Under the pieces are notes generated by a model, which saw only the letters and a list, made by a program, of their open reading frames with translations, was not told where the DNA came from and did no database searches. Both the position numbers and the translations under genes were made by a program. Of a stretch of DNA of 64,000 nt, positions 10,706-20,500 are shown one piece after another (the first letter of the stretch is position 1; each line of letters begins with the position of its first letter). Source of the DNA: Cobetia sp. L2A1 (lineage in GTDB: Bacteria > Pseudomonadota > Gammaproteobacteria > Pseudomonadales > Halomonadaceae); NCBI RefSeq assembly GCF_009796845.1, contig NZ_CP047025.1, positions 3,844,001 to 3,908,000 on the forward strand, given 5' to 3'.

Positions 10706-11485
10706 TCAGCGCAGCCAGATCACCGTGGCCAAACGTCCCGTCACACCATCATCACGACGATGGGAATAGAAACGCGGTTCCGAGGCAGTACAGAAATGTC
10801 CGCCACTGATATGGCCAACGCCGGCGCGCTCGAGCCGCAAGCGTGCCAGCTTGTAGAGGTCACACATGTAGTGACCTAACCGGTAGGGGCTGGATTCAAA
10901 GGCATCTTCTGCCTCAGCCTGATCGGCCACGAAAGCTTCGCGGACCTCAGGGCCCACCTCGAACTGTGCATTGGAAATCGCCGGCCCCAGCCAGGCCATC
11001 AGCTCGCCGGGGTCTTCCCCGAGACGCGCGACCGTGGCCTCAAGCACACCCTCTACCAATCCACGCCAGCCAGCATGTGCCACGCCGACGCGCGTACCCT
11101 GACGATCGCAGAACAACACCGGCAAGCAATCTGCCGTCATCACGACACAGGCTTGGCCCGTGCCGGTACTGACACAGGCATCTGCACGCGGTGATGCGAC
11201 AGTAGCCGCAGCCTCACCGCCATGACAGACCTCAAAGGCATCCACGACCTGAGTGCCATGCACCTGATCCAGCCAGGCCAACGGGCGATCATCATCGACT
11301 TCTGCTGCCAGTAACTCTCGTACCCGCGCCACCATCGTCGGGTCATCACCGACATGCAGTGCAGAATTGAAACCGGCAAACGGCCCCTGACTGGGGCCAC
11401 TTTCGCGCGTGGTGACAAAGGCCTGCACCGGGCTGGGTGCGGGCCAATCCGGTAGAATCAGGGTCGGGCGCTGGCTGTCGTGCAT
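10706..11485 (-). CDS. pgeF: peptidoglycan editing factor PgeF (YfiH/LACC1 family)
   Basis: Multicopper-oxidoreductase-like fold protein of the DUF152/LACC1 family. The E. coli member limits incorporation of wrong amino acids into peptidoglycan, and purine nucleoside phosphorylase or oxidase activities are also reported for the family. Motifs seen: the metal-site His in LDQVHGTQV, the Cys in TADCLPVLFCD and the second His in GVAHAGWRGL, plus the C-terminal YMCDLYKLAR. The start at 11485 has AAGGAG 5 nt upstream and gives 259 aa. It lies downstream of rluD on the same strand (68-nt gap), an order conserved in gammaproteobacteria. Confidence 0.93.
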   Translation of the reverse strand: MHDSQRPTLILPDWPAPSPVQAFVTTRESGPSQGPFAGFNSALHVGDDPTMVARVRELLAAEVDDDRPLAWLDQVHGTQVVDAFEVCHGGEAAATVASPRADACVSTGTGQACVVMTADCLPVLFCDRQGTRVGVAHAGWRGLVEGVLEATVARLGEDPGELMAWLGPAISNAQFEVGPEVREAFVADQAEAEDAFESSPYRLGHYMCDLYKLARLRLERAGVGHISGGHFCTASEPRFYSHRRDDGVTGRLATVIWLR

Positions 11486-11553
11486 GTCATCTCCTTGGCG
11501 CCAGCGCAGGCCGATCGCCATTCTTGCTCGACCGACACGGTGCCAGCAGTCAC

Positions 11554-12507
11554 TCAGCGGGCGATGTCTTCCTTGAGATAATCGATCAATACCAGCATGT
11601 CGCCCGGCATCTCGGCACGGAATTCCACTTCCTTGCCGGTGATCGGGTGAATGAAGGCAAGACGACGTGCATGCAGCGCCTGACGCGGGAACTGACGCAG
11701 CAGCTCCTTCAGTGGATCACTGGCACCCGGCGGCAACTTGAAACGGCCACCGTAGACCGGATCACCGACCAGCGGATAACGCTGATGTGCCATATGGACG
11801 CGAATCTGATGCGTACGCCCCGTCTCCAGCTTGCAGCGGACATGGGTATGACCACGGAAACGCTCAACCACGCGATAGTGCGTGATCGCCAGCTTGCCAC
11901 TGTGCGTGACCGCCTGACGCTTGCGATCCTTGGGATGGCGACCGATCGGGGCATCCACGGTACCGCCAGCCGTCATCACACCGGTCACGACTGCATCGTA
12001 TTCACGCGACACGGTACGTGCCTGCAACTGCTCGGCCAGCTCAGTCTGTGCCGTCAGCGACTTGGCGACCACCATCAACCCACTGGTGTCCTTGTCGAGA
12101 CGATGCACGATACCGGCTCGCGGCAGCATGGAATTGCCCGGGCAGTGGTGCAAGATGGCGTTCAGCAAGGTGCCATCATGATTACCAGCTCCGGGATGCA
12201 CGACCATGCCGTGATCCTTGTTGATGACCAATACATCATCATCTTCGAAGACGATCTCGAACTCGATATCCTCAGGACCGTGACTGACTTCTTCCTCAAG
12301 CTCGGCGTTCAGGGACAGGCGTTCACCGCCATATACCTTCTCGCGAGGCTTTACGGCAGCGCCGTCGAGGGTCAACACACCGGTCTTTATCCAGTGTTTG
12401 AGGCGCTCACGGGAGTAGTCGGAGAAGATCTCGGCACAGGCTTGATCGAAGCGCATGCCAATCATCGTTTCCGGAATCCGCTCTTCGCGGTTAATGGTGT
12501 CTGCCAT
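11554..12507 (-). CDS. rluD: 23S rRNA pseudouridine(1911/1915/1917) synthase RluD
   Basis: Makes three pseudouridines in helix 69 of 23S rRNA, needed for proper 50S assembly. An S4 RNA-binding domain (about residues 15-75, FDQACAEIFSDYSRERLKHWI) precedes the catalytic domain with the RluA-family motif HRLDKDTSGLMVVAKS, whose Asp is the catalytic residue. The later motif TGRTHQIRVHMA is also intact. Length 317 aa, near the E. coli 326. It is divergent from bamD, as in most gammaproteobacteria. Confidence 0.95.
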   Translation of the reverse strand: MADTINREERIPETMIGMRFDQACAEIFSDYSRERLKHWIKTGVLTLDGAAVKPREKVYGGERLSLNAELEEEVSHGPEDIEFEIVFEDDDVLVINKDHGMVVHPGAGNHDGTLLNAILHHCPGNSMLPRAGIVHRLDKDTSGLMVVAKSLTAQTELAEQLQARTVSREYDAVVTGVMTAGGTVDAPIGRHPKDRKRQAVTHSGKLAITHYRVVERFRGHTHVRCKLETGRTHQIRVHMAHQRYPLVGDPVYGGRFKLPPGASDPLKELLRQFPRQALHARRLAFIHPITGKEVEFRAEMPGDMLVLIDYLKEDIAR

Positions 12508-12570
12508 ATTGCTCTCTGAGGCCGTTTCGCAGGAAAGGGCCTTTGCTTTATAGTAAGTGCGGATCGGCGG

Positions 12571-12579
12571 ATTCTAGCA
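12571..12579 (-). promoter_or_regulatory. possible extended -10 promoter for rluD
   Basis: The minus strand reads TGCTAGAAT, an extended -10 element (TGn-TAGAAT), 64 nt upstream of the rluD start. No convincing -35 is present. The same word occurs upstream of rpsT. Confidence 0.4.
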
Positions 12580-12613
12580 TGCCCGCCATGGATTGCCCGA
12601 GATGAGGAAACCG

Positions 12614-13405
12614 ATGCGCGCCCTTCCCTTGACTGCCCTCGCCCTGGCCAGCACTTTGCTGGCTGGCTGCGCGACCTCCGAGCCGGCACCGGATCTCCAG
12701 GAACAGGAGCTGTATCGTCAGGCTCAGGTTTCCCTGGATACCAGTCGCTTCAATTCAGCCGTTCAGCAACTCGAAGCCCTGGATACCCGCTTCCCGTTCG
12801 GCAGCTATGCCGAACAGTCGCAGCTGGAACTGATCTACGCCTATTATCAGGTCGACAACTGGGAAGCGGCACGCGCCGCGGCCAGCCGCTTCATTCGCCT
12901 GCACCCCGATCACCCGCAAGCCGACTACGCCTATTACATGCGTGGACTGGCAGCTTACAGCGCAGGCCGGTTCAGTTTGGAATCCCTCGAGATGATCGAT
13001 ATTTCCAAACGTGATCTCGGCGCCACGCGTGATGCCTATGTCGACTTCGGTGAACTGGTGCGTCGCTTCCCCAACAGTACCTACGCGGCAGATTCACGTC
13101 AGCGCATCATCTATCTGCGCAACGTGCTGGCGCGAGGCGAGCTTCAGACTGCTGATTTCTACCTGCGCAAGCAGGCCTATCTGGCAGCCGTCAAACGTGG
13201 CGAGTGGGTGTTAGAGCACTACCCTAACACTCCTGCTACCCGCGATGCGCTGGCCGTGATGGTAGAAGGCTATCTGGGCCTCGGTCTCCGTGACCGTGCC
13301 AGCGAGACTCTGAAGGTACTGATTCAGAATGATCCGGACAACAAGCGTCTGGATGGCCGTACTTTTGAACCGCGTTACGTGAAGGCTGATGACCTGACAG
13401 TTTAA
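12614..13405 (+). CDS. bamD: outer membrane assembly lipoprotein BamD
   Basis: Essential lipoprotein of the BAM complex that folds beta-barrels into the outer membrane. The N-terminus is a lipoprotein signal with lipobox LLAGC (Cys at residue 19). The mature protein has TPR-like repeats typical of BamD/ComL (QELYRQAQVSLDTSRF, YAEQSQLELIYAYY, HPDHPQADYAYYMRG). I chose ATG 12614 (263 aa) because GAGGAA lies just upstream; the in-frame ATG at 12602 and TTG at 12593 have no ribosome-binding site. A strong terminator follows. Confidence 0.95.
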   Translation: MRALPLTALALASTLLAGCATSEPAPDLQEQELYRQAQVSLDTSRFNSAVQQLEALDTRFPFGSYAEQSQLELIYAYYQVDNWEAARAAASRFIRLHPDHPQADYAYYMRGLAAYSAGRFSLESLEMIDISKRDLGATRDAYVDFGELVRRFPNSTYAADSRQRIIYLRNVLARGELQTADFYLRKQAYLAAVKRGEWVLEHYPNTPATRDALAVMVEGYLGLGLRDRASETLKVLIQNDPDNKRLDGRTFEPRYVKADDLTV

Positions 13406-13434
13406 CCACTTTCAGACGTGAGCCATCATCATCG

Positions 13435-13468
13435 AAAAGCCCGTGATCACCGATCACGGGCTTTTTTT
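13435..13468 (+). terminator. terminator of bamD (probably bidirectional)
   Basis: A 14-bp perfect stem (AAAAGCCCGTGATC at 13435-13448 with GATCACGGGCTTTT at 13452-13465), a 3-nt loop and a run of seven T's. It lies between the convergent bamD and nadE. Confidence 0.93.
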
Positions 13469-13538
13469 CATGCGACGACGTCGATTTGAGCAGCTTGCGC
13501 AAAGAATCCCAGATCTGTCATATCACCTGCCGGATACC

Positions 13539-15173
13539 TTATTCGCCAGCGGCCCAGCCATTGACGATCGGGTAGCGACGGTCTCGTCCGAAGCCGCGTG
13601 GCGTGACACGCACACCCACCGGCGCCTGCCGACGCTTGTATTCACAACGATCGACCAGACGCACCACACGGTAGACGTCTTCCTCTTCAAAGCCTGAGCG
13701 AATGATCGCCTCGGCGCTCATGTCACCTTCGATATAATGGGTGAGAATCGCATCCAGGGTGTCGTAATCCGGCAGTGAATCACTATCGAGCTGATCTTCA
13801 GCAAGCTCTGCCGATGGCGGACGCGTGATGACACGCTCCGGGATTGCCGGACTCATGGTGTTGCGCCAATGCGCAAGGCGGAACACCCACGTCTTGTAGA
13901 CATCCTTGAGCGCATTGTAGCCACCGACCATGTCACCGTAGAGCGTGGCGTAACCGACGGCCATTTCGCTCTTGTTGCCGGTGGTCAGCACCATCAGGCC
14001 CTTCTTGTTCGAGATGGCCATCAGCAGTACACCGCGACAACGGGACTGAAGATTTTCCTCTGTGGTATCACGCTCACTACCGGCAAAGCTCTCGGCCAGG
14101 GTCTCGGTGAATGCCTCGACCATCGGCGCAATAGGCATTATCTCGTAGTTCACACCCAGCAGTTTGGCCTGCTCTGCGGCGTCTTCCTTCGAGATGTCCG
14201 CCGTGTAGTGGTACGGCATCATCACCGCATGCACACGATCTGCTCCCAGGGCATCGACAGCAATCGCCAGCGACAGGCCGGAGTCAATTCCACCGGAAAG
14301 GCCCAGCACCACGCCCTTGAAGCCACTCTTGTTGACGTAGTCGCGCAGACCGGTGACCAGCGCACAGTAGAGCGATTCTTCGGGCGACAGCAGCTCGGCG
14401 ATTTCTCCGGACTGAGGCACCCAATGACCATTTTTCTGCTGGAGGAACTGCACTGGCATCAGGCCGACATCCCACCACGGCGCCTGCACGCAGGTATTTC
14501 CCTCGGCATCGATCGCTGCGGAGCCACCGTCAAACACCAGCTCATCCTGACCGCCAATCTGATTGACATAGACCAGCGGGCAGCTCACTTCCGCGGCACG
14601 CTGGGCAAACAGGCGATTGCGCTCGGCCGGCTTCTCGAGATGATAGGGGGAGGCATTGAGGCTGACCAGGATGTCGGCACCCGCATCACATGCCTGACGG
14701 ATCGGCGCACCGTCCCAGAGGTCTTCACAGATCACAATCCCCAGACGAGCGCCACGACACTCCACCACGCACGGCTCGGTGCCTGGCGTGAAGTAGCGCT
14801 GTTCATCGAAGACCTGATAGTTGGGCAATGCCTGCTTGGCATATTCAGCAATCCACTCGCCATCCTTGAGGACACCGGCCAGATTGTAGCGCTTGCCGTC
14901 ACGCATGCCGGGATAACCGACGATGACCATCACTCCCCGCGCGACCTTCTTCGCCATGCGCGCACGCGCCTCTTCAAGGCGTGCTTCCATGGACTCGCGC
15001 AACAACAGATCTTCCGGCGGATAGCCGGTCAGACATAGCTCAGGGAGCACTACGACGTCGGCCTTATGCTCAAGACTCGCTTCGCGAACTGCCTCAATGG
15101 CGCGTTCGGTATTGCCGGGAATATCACCGACCAGCGGGTCGAGCTGGGCCATCACCAGAGTCAGATCTTGCAT
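13539..15173 (-). CDS. nadE: glutamine-dependent NAD+ synthetase
   Basis: Amidates nicotinic acid adenine dinucleotide to NAD+, with ammonia released from glutamine. The N-terminal nitrilase-type glutaminase domain has the E-K-C triad in PELCLTGYPPEDLL, QALPNYQVFDEQRYF and IVICEDLWD. The C-terminal synthetase domain carries the P-loop SGGIDS in GLSGGIDSGLSLAIAVDALG and the TGNKSEMAVGYATLYGD motif. From ATG 15173 the protein is 544 aa, the usual two-domain length. The site before this start is weak, but the protein family begins here (MQDLTLVMAQLDP). It stands alone on its strand, converging with bamD. Confidence 0.95.
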   Translation of the reverse strand: MQDLTLVMAQLDPLVGDIPGNTERAIEAVREASLEHKADVVVLPELCLTGYPPEDLLLRESMEARLEEARARMAKKVARGVMVIVGYPGMRDGKRYNLAGVLKDGEWIAEYAKQALPNYQVFDEQRYFTPGTEPCVVECRGARLGIVICEDLWDGAPIRQACDAGADILVSLNASPYHLEKPAERNRLFAQRAAEVSCPLVYVNQIGGQDELVFDGGSAAIDAEGNTCVQAPWWDVGLMPVQFLQQKNGHWVPQSGEIAELLSPEESLYCALVTGLRDYVNKSGFKGVVLGLSGGIDSGLSLAIAVDALGADRVHAVMMPYHYTADISKEDAAEQAKLLGVNYEIMPIAPMVEAFTETLAESFAGSERDTTEENLQSRCRGVLLMAISNKKGLMVLTTGNKSEMAVGYATLYGDMVGGYNALKDVYKTWVFRLAHWRNTMSPAIPERVITRPPSAELAEDQLDSDSLPDYDTLDAILTHYIEGDMSAEAIIRSGFEEEDVYRVVRLVDRCEYKRRQAPVGVRVTPRGFGRDRRYPIVNGWAAGE

Positions 15174-15353
15174 GCAATAAGGATCTCTCGATTGGCGGTT
15201 CGATAAGGGGCCAGTACACTGTGGCCAGACATCTGGCTCAGACGACTGAGCCGTGCACCGGTCCATCTGAATTCATGATGACCGCCATTGTCCCGCAAGG
15301 TCACGCCGCTGGCAAAAGCCAGTCGCGTGTCCTCATCAGGGAGTTATATAGGA

Positions 15354-15620
15354 ATGAGCCTGTTGATCATCCGTCTGCTGGTTTTCGTCGTTCTATTCTG
15401 GGCCGGTCTGCGTCTTTACCGCATGTATCGCCAATGGAAGCTAAGCCAAAACGACTATCACGATGACGTTCCGGCCGAGCGAAAGGCGCAAAACATGGTG
15501 CGCTGCGCCTATTGCGATCTACATCTGCCGGAAAATGACGCCATCCGTCATGAAGCACTGCATTTCTGCTGTCACGAACATCAGACGCACTTCCTCGAGG
15601 AAGGCCCGCGCAAGAAGTAA
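15354..15620 (+). CDS. PP0621-family small membrane/zinc-ribbon-like protein
   Basis: An 88-residue protein with one N-terminal membrane segment (LLIIRLLVFVVLFWAGLRLY), a short basic linker and a C-terminal cysteine/histidine motif C-A-Y-C ... H-x4-H-F-C-C-H-E-H that looks metal-binding. It resembles the PP0621 family found in pseudomonads between bamD and pilS; the function is unknown. ATG 15354 is preceded by AGGGAG 9-10 nt upstream. The longer frame from 15288 would put a charged stretch before the membrane helix. It converges with thiO (59-nt gap). Confidence 0.8.
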   Translation: MSLLIIRLLVFVVLFWAGLRLYRMYRQWKLSQNDYHDDVPAERKAQNMVRCAYCDLHLPENDAIRHEALHFCCHEHQTHFLEEGPRKK

Positions 15621-15679
15621 CCCAGCGCACGGGAATCAGAGCATTCCGATGCGCTAGAAAGCGTTTCCGAACAACCGCA

Positions 15680-16825
15680 TCACGCCCAGTGCGTCGTCGC
15701 TGCTTCTGACGGCGCCTCTTCCCCGGAGACCTCTGCCAGCAAGGTCGCGGGCTGGTAGGGCATGGGGTCGATGATCGGCGTGCGCCCGAGCAGCTGATCC
15801 GCCAGCAGGCGGGTCGATGCCGGTGCCAGCACGAGTCCATTGCGATAATGACCAGCATTGACGTGCAGATGCCGGCGCTGGGGCACTGCACCAATGAACG
15901 GCGTGCCCGTGGGTGAGCCGGGGCGCAAGCCTGCCCAGTGGTGCTCAACCTCACACTCTGCCAGCGCAGGGATGATCTCGCAGGCACTCTTGACCAGCGA
16001 GTCGCGCGCCTCTGCGGTGGTGGTCTTGTCGAAGCCGACCTCCTCAAGCGTAGAACCCGCCACGATGCGTCCATCAGCACGTGGGATCACGTAGCGCCCA
16101 TTCTTGAGCACCACGCGCTCGACCAGTCCCTTGGGTGCCTTGAACAGCACCATCTGGCCGCGCACCGGGCGCACCGGCAGCGCCAGGCCTGCCTCGCTCA
16201 GAATCTCACGACTCCAGGCACCGCCACAGACCACGACCTGACCGGCAGACAGCACCGAATTGGCGGTCTGCACTCCGATGGCAGTATCGTCCTGCATCAA
16301 GATGCCCTTCACCGCGACATTCTCCAACAGGCGCACACGTGAATGCGCTTCAAGCGCCGCCCGCAGAGCCTTGCCAAGGCGTGGATTGCGAATGCTGCCC
16401 AACGTCGGCATCCACAATGCGGACTCGCAGCCCGGCGCGACGGCAGGTGCCTTGTCGTAGAGGACGTCAGCACCGACGCGCGTGAGCGGCTTGGCATATT
16501 GCTCAGACCAGGCAAGCGCCTGCTCGGCGTCTTCGACATTCAGGTACAGGAGCCCCTGCTGACGGAATTCAGGATCAATGCCGGTAGATTCGATCAGCCG
16601 ATCAGCGAGTGTGGGGTAAAAGCCTTCAGACCATGCCGAGAGCCGCGAGATCGGCGCACTGTAGCGCCAAGGATATAGCGGAGACACGATGCCACCGCCC
16701 GCCCATGAGGCTTCGCGTCCACATTGACCGCGCTCGACCAGCGTGACCTCTGCCCCGCCATCCGCCAGCTCAAGCGCGGTCAGCATGCCAATCACGCCTC
16801 CACCCACCACCAGAAAGTCATTCAC
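15680..16825 (-). CDS. thiO: glycine oxidase ThiO (FAD-dependent)
   Basis: DadA-type FAD oxidoreductase of 381 aa. The N-terminal dinucleotide-binding motif VVGGGVIGMLTALELADGGA is followed by ERGQCGREASWAGGGIVSPL, typical of glycine oxidases that supply dehydroglycine (iminoacetate) for the thiamine thiazole ring. The C-terminal GLRPGSPTGTPFIGAVPQ and GHYRNGLVLAPAS contact FAD and substrate. The start is GTG at 16825, with GGGAG about 9 nt upstream. No other thi gene is nearby; in Pseudomonas thiO likewise lies next to the minor-pilin operon. Confidence 0.88.
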   Translation of the reverse strand: MNDFLVVGGGVIGMLTALELADGGAEVTLVERGQCGREASWAGGGIVSPLYPWRYSAPISRLSAWSEGFYPTLADRLIESTGIDPEFRQQGLLYLNVEDAEQALAWSEQYAKPLTRVGADVLYDKAPAVAPGCESALWMPTLGSIRNPRLGKALRAALEAHSRVRLLENVAVKGILMQDDTAIGVQTANSVLSAGQVVVCGGAWSREILSEAGLALPVRPVRGQMVLFKAPKGLVERVVLKNGRYVIPRADGRIVAGSTLEEVGFDKTTTAEARDSLVKSACEIIPALAECEVEHHWAGLRPGSPTGTPFIGAVPQRRHLHVNAGHYRNGLVLAPASTRLLADQLLGRTPIIDPMPYQPATLLAEVSGEEAPSEAATTHWA

Positions 16826-17000
16826 GCCAAAGTGCTCCCGCCGCTAGCCTTGAAGAGAAGTCGTCTACGATACGCCGCCCGCGACGAGGCGCAAGAACCG
16901 GCATGACATATTCGTGACAGCCCATGAATGGCAGTCGTCAATCACCGCGCTACAAATGACAGACCTCTGGTTATCGCATCGTCACCATCAACAATCATCA

Positions 17001-17444
17001 CTACCAGCAATCATCACCGGTACCGGTGGTATCTCTCACCCCCGTACTGCTCAAGGTCAGTGCATCGCACTCGGTATCGATGTCCTGTGGCGAGACCGCA
17101 TCTGCCGTCAAGGTGAAACGAGTCGTCGTGGAGTCCGAGAGACTCAAGCGGTAATAACCTTCAGGAGAATCCGTGGAGCGGCCGAGCCCTTCGGCATCAC
17201 AGTCACTGTCTCCAGCGATGCTGGTGGCATATTCGCCGCAGCGAGCCATGTAACGCTCCTGCGCCTGAGCCAGAGACATCAATGCCGCCTGACCATCCGC
17301 GCGACGCGAGCGAATCACCTGGTTCTGATAGCTCGGATAGGCAATCGCGGCCAGTATCCCGACGATGACCACGACGATCATCAGTTCGGTCAGCGTAAAA
17401 CCGGCGGCATGCTTGCGGCGCGAAGAGAAGGTTGCAGCTATCAT
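17001..17444 (-). CDS. pilE: type IV minor pilin PilE-like (cluster 1)
   Basis: Prepilin of 147 aa with a class III signal: basic leader, then cleavage/methylation site A-A-G^F-T-L-T-E (Gly15/Phe16, Glu at mature position 5), followed by a hydrophobic helix LMIVVVIVGILAAIAYPSYQ. The globular part has a Cys pair and ends in D-D-C-W, as do the other two PilE-like proteins here. It is the last gene of cluster 1, 92 nt after pilY1; AAGGAAG lies 4 nt before the ATG. It likely contributes to the pilus-tip/priming complex. The major pilin is a less likely identity given the operon. Confidence 0.88.
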   Translation of the reverse strand: MIAATFSSRRKHAAGFTLTELMIVVVIVGILAAIAYPSYQNQVIRSRRADGQAALMSLAQAQERYMARCGEYATSIAGDSDCDAEGLGRSTDSPEGYYRLSLSDSTTTRFTLTADAVSPQDIDTECDALTLSSTGVRDTTGTGDDCW

Positions 17445-17536
17445 CAGTCTTCCTTGAAAGCCTTGCTTGAAAGAAAAGACGCCGCCGCACCCTCATGAGG
17501 TGCAGCGGCGACGTCAGTGGTATTTCTGCGTCACGA

Positions 17537-20500
17537 TCAGCGCAGCTGATACCACGATACGCGACCACTATCAGTGGAGCTGGAGACATTCAGCGTATAG
17601 GACGAGACATCACCCTCCACACTGCCAAGCGAGCTGGTACCGACATAGACGGTACTGCCGACACTGACACTGGCCGTCGGTGTCCCGCTGAGCTTGATAC
17701 TGACCACGACATTGCCCACAGCGGCGGTGTCGTCAACGATGGTGCCCACCAGATCATCACTGCTGAAGGCGTCATCCTGATTGAAATCAAAGATGGTCAC
17801 GTAACTCCCTTCGTCATCGTCATAGGTCGGCAGGCCTGTCTCGGCATCCAATGCGAGCAACCAGCCTCCCCCGGTGCTCTCACAGAAGTTGGTCCCGCTG
17901 CTGGTAGTGCTGGTGGAGAACAACACCAGATTGGAGAGCAGCGAGGCAGGTTCCACGACCTCTTCTTCCTCGCTGTCATCCAGATCCACATACCAGCCAA
18001 AACGATCGCTGTCCTGGTCATCCAGCTGGTTGGGATAATAGCTGAAGCTATCGCCACCCAATGTACGCCCCGTCAGCTCTCCATTGGTATAGGTACCACT
18101 GACGAAGGTGCGCTCCTCCAGATGGGTACGATTGAGACTGGTGTGACTGCCCCCCGCATCCAACACGGTATAGACGCTCTGGGTCACCCAGGCGGCATCG
18201 TCGTCATCCGCGTACATGTCCTGCCCAGTGCCGAAGGCGATCAGCAGGTTGGGAGATGACATGGTCTGCGACTCACCGGAATAACGACTCAACGTCGGCT
18301 TGACCGTGATGGGCTGCAATGCGGCCGTCGGACATTCGCCTCCGGAAAGACTCGTGGCACACGCTGTAAACAGGCGCGTGACGTTCCACTGGCTGCTGTC
18401 ATCATCGCTGAGATCAAACTTCCACAGTCGCCCGAGAAGATCACCGCCATAAGCAAAGTCGACGGTGCCATTGCTGTCCAGATCTGCCACCTGCAGGTTG
18501 GTCAACCCACCAGTCACACCACTCGGTGCCAGTTTGGCAATCACGCTACCGGCATTGACACCATCGAGATCCAGAATGAACAGGGTCGGCGCCGCACTCT
18601 CGTCGGCAGTCTCGACACCATTGCCTACCAGCACCGCATTGTCGCCATTGTTGAGCGTCACGACATGTGCCGTTCCGTAGACATGGCCCATGTCATCATC
18701 GTCACTGGTTCCGAATTCCCAACGCACGATATCGTCTTCATTGAAATCTTCGCCGGCGACGGCCTTGGTGACGTTCAAGGCAAATACGCCTCGCCCACCA
18801 CCACCGAAGCCCGAGATCAACCACTCTTCATCATCCAGTGACGTCAGGCGCAGTTCACCATCGACATAGTAGCGATGCTGGTAAGCAGGATCCGCCAGAT
18901 AGCCCAGCCCTTCATCATCGTCTTCGCTATAAAGCAGTTCTGGAATATAAGCGAACTGCTCTTCACCGGAACTGAGATCAAAGGCATGCAGCATGCCATC
19001 GTTGGCTCCGACGAAAACGCTGCCCTCGGTGGTGGAGCCATCACGTGTCACCACCACAGGAGATGAGCCGATGATGTCACCCAACTGAACGCCACTGCGG
19101 CTGCGCAGGCCATCGCCCTCATATTCATCATCGCCACGCAGCCATTCAATCGCGGCGTCCACGTAATCATCCGTGGAGTTACCACCGATTTCCATACGTG
19201 CCAGATCGGCCTGCTGGGTGCTGGTCAAATGGTCGGCATTGTCCGTGGTCAGCTCCAACGCACTCCCACTGGCCATGGTGTAGACAGTGCGCCCATCCAG
19301 GCCGCCATCTTCTTTCAATGCGGCACTCAGCTGAGTGGCGGCGCTCCAGACTTCATCATCATCATCGACATCATTGCCTTCCTCGACCGATGAGGCGACG
19401 ACATCCCCCGTCCAGGTAGAGGCGGAATAGCGGCTTTCCAACAACAGAGTATCCGTCTCGACACTCGCCGTGGTCAGATTGGTGGAGAGACCACTGACGC
19501 TGTTGCCGACTGCGACGATTTCCGCCGCGATGGAGGCCAGAGCACTGACGAGGTCCGTCGGGCTTGAGGCATTGAAATAGGAACCGCCACCATCGATGGC
19601 CGCCTGCTCCAGATCATCGATAGTGCTGGAACTACTTTCAGTCACTTCCTTGTCGTCATCCCACTCATCACTGGTGGACTCGACACCGAAGGCCACCGTA
19701 TAAGTCGTCATGACCTGCTTTTCGTAAGTACCGCTGCCCAGGTCAGTCAACAGATCATTGTTGGCGTAGTAGTACGCAACATCAGCCAGAGTGGTGACCC
19801 CGCCCTTCTTGCCAGAAGAATAATTCCAAATTCGTCCGTCACCATTGGCATCAACAATATCTTCGACATCACCAGCAGTACTAGAGCTTTCCTCATTCCA
19901 GAAACCATCGGTAATCAGGACCGTGAAGTTCTGTTGACACATGCCGCCTTCATCTTCCGACAGAATGGGGGTAGACCCCAACGGTGAATAGTTGTCACTG
20001 TAATATTCCCCGGCACGATATAGTGCCTCACGCAGTGGAGTGCCACGGTAGCTATTATAACCACTAACGGTACTTGGAATTATTTCCGAACCAACAATGG
20101 CATCTCTGATATCTTCAAGATGGTCGTTCCCGCTATCACTATTGGCAACAAGCTCAACCACAACTTTCAGTGCATTTGTTACATACTGGATAATGGAATC
20201 GAATATATCATCGACTTCAACTTTGTTGGCTGTACTGGCATCAGGATTTATCGTGATGAACCCCGTACGATATTCAATACCGGAAAGCAGCTCCAATCCA
20301 GCAGCCTTACCAACACTCAAACGGCTCCTGTAGTAAGTAAACCAATTGGCATAGTTGACTTTTTGGGCAGATGTTAACTTAGAAACTGTCATCTCTGTAT
20401 CACACCTACCTCCGGTGTAATATCGATAATTCAAGCTGGAATCTGTAAGGTCAACTCTATTGTACCTGTTATCGCCAGAACTGAAATCTATCCATGCCTC

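Noticed and set aside
11437-12519. 360-codon open frame antisense to rluD
   Set aside because: Covers rluD and its start region; the rluD reading has all catalytic motifs, this one none.
13869-15038. 389-codon open frame antisense to nadE
   Set aside because: Fully inside nadE, no ribosome-binding site, antisense-type composition.
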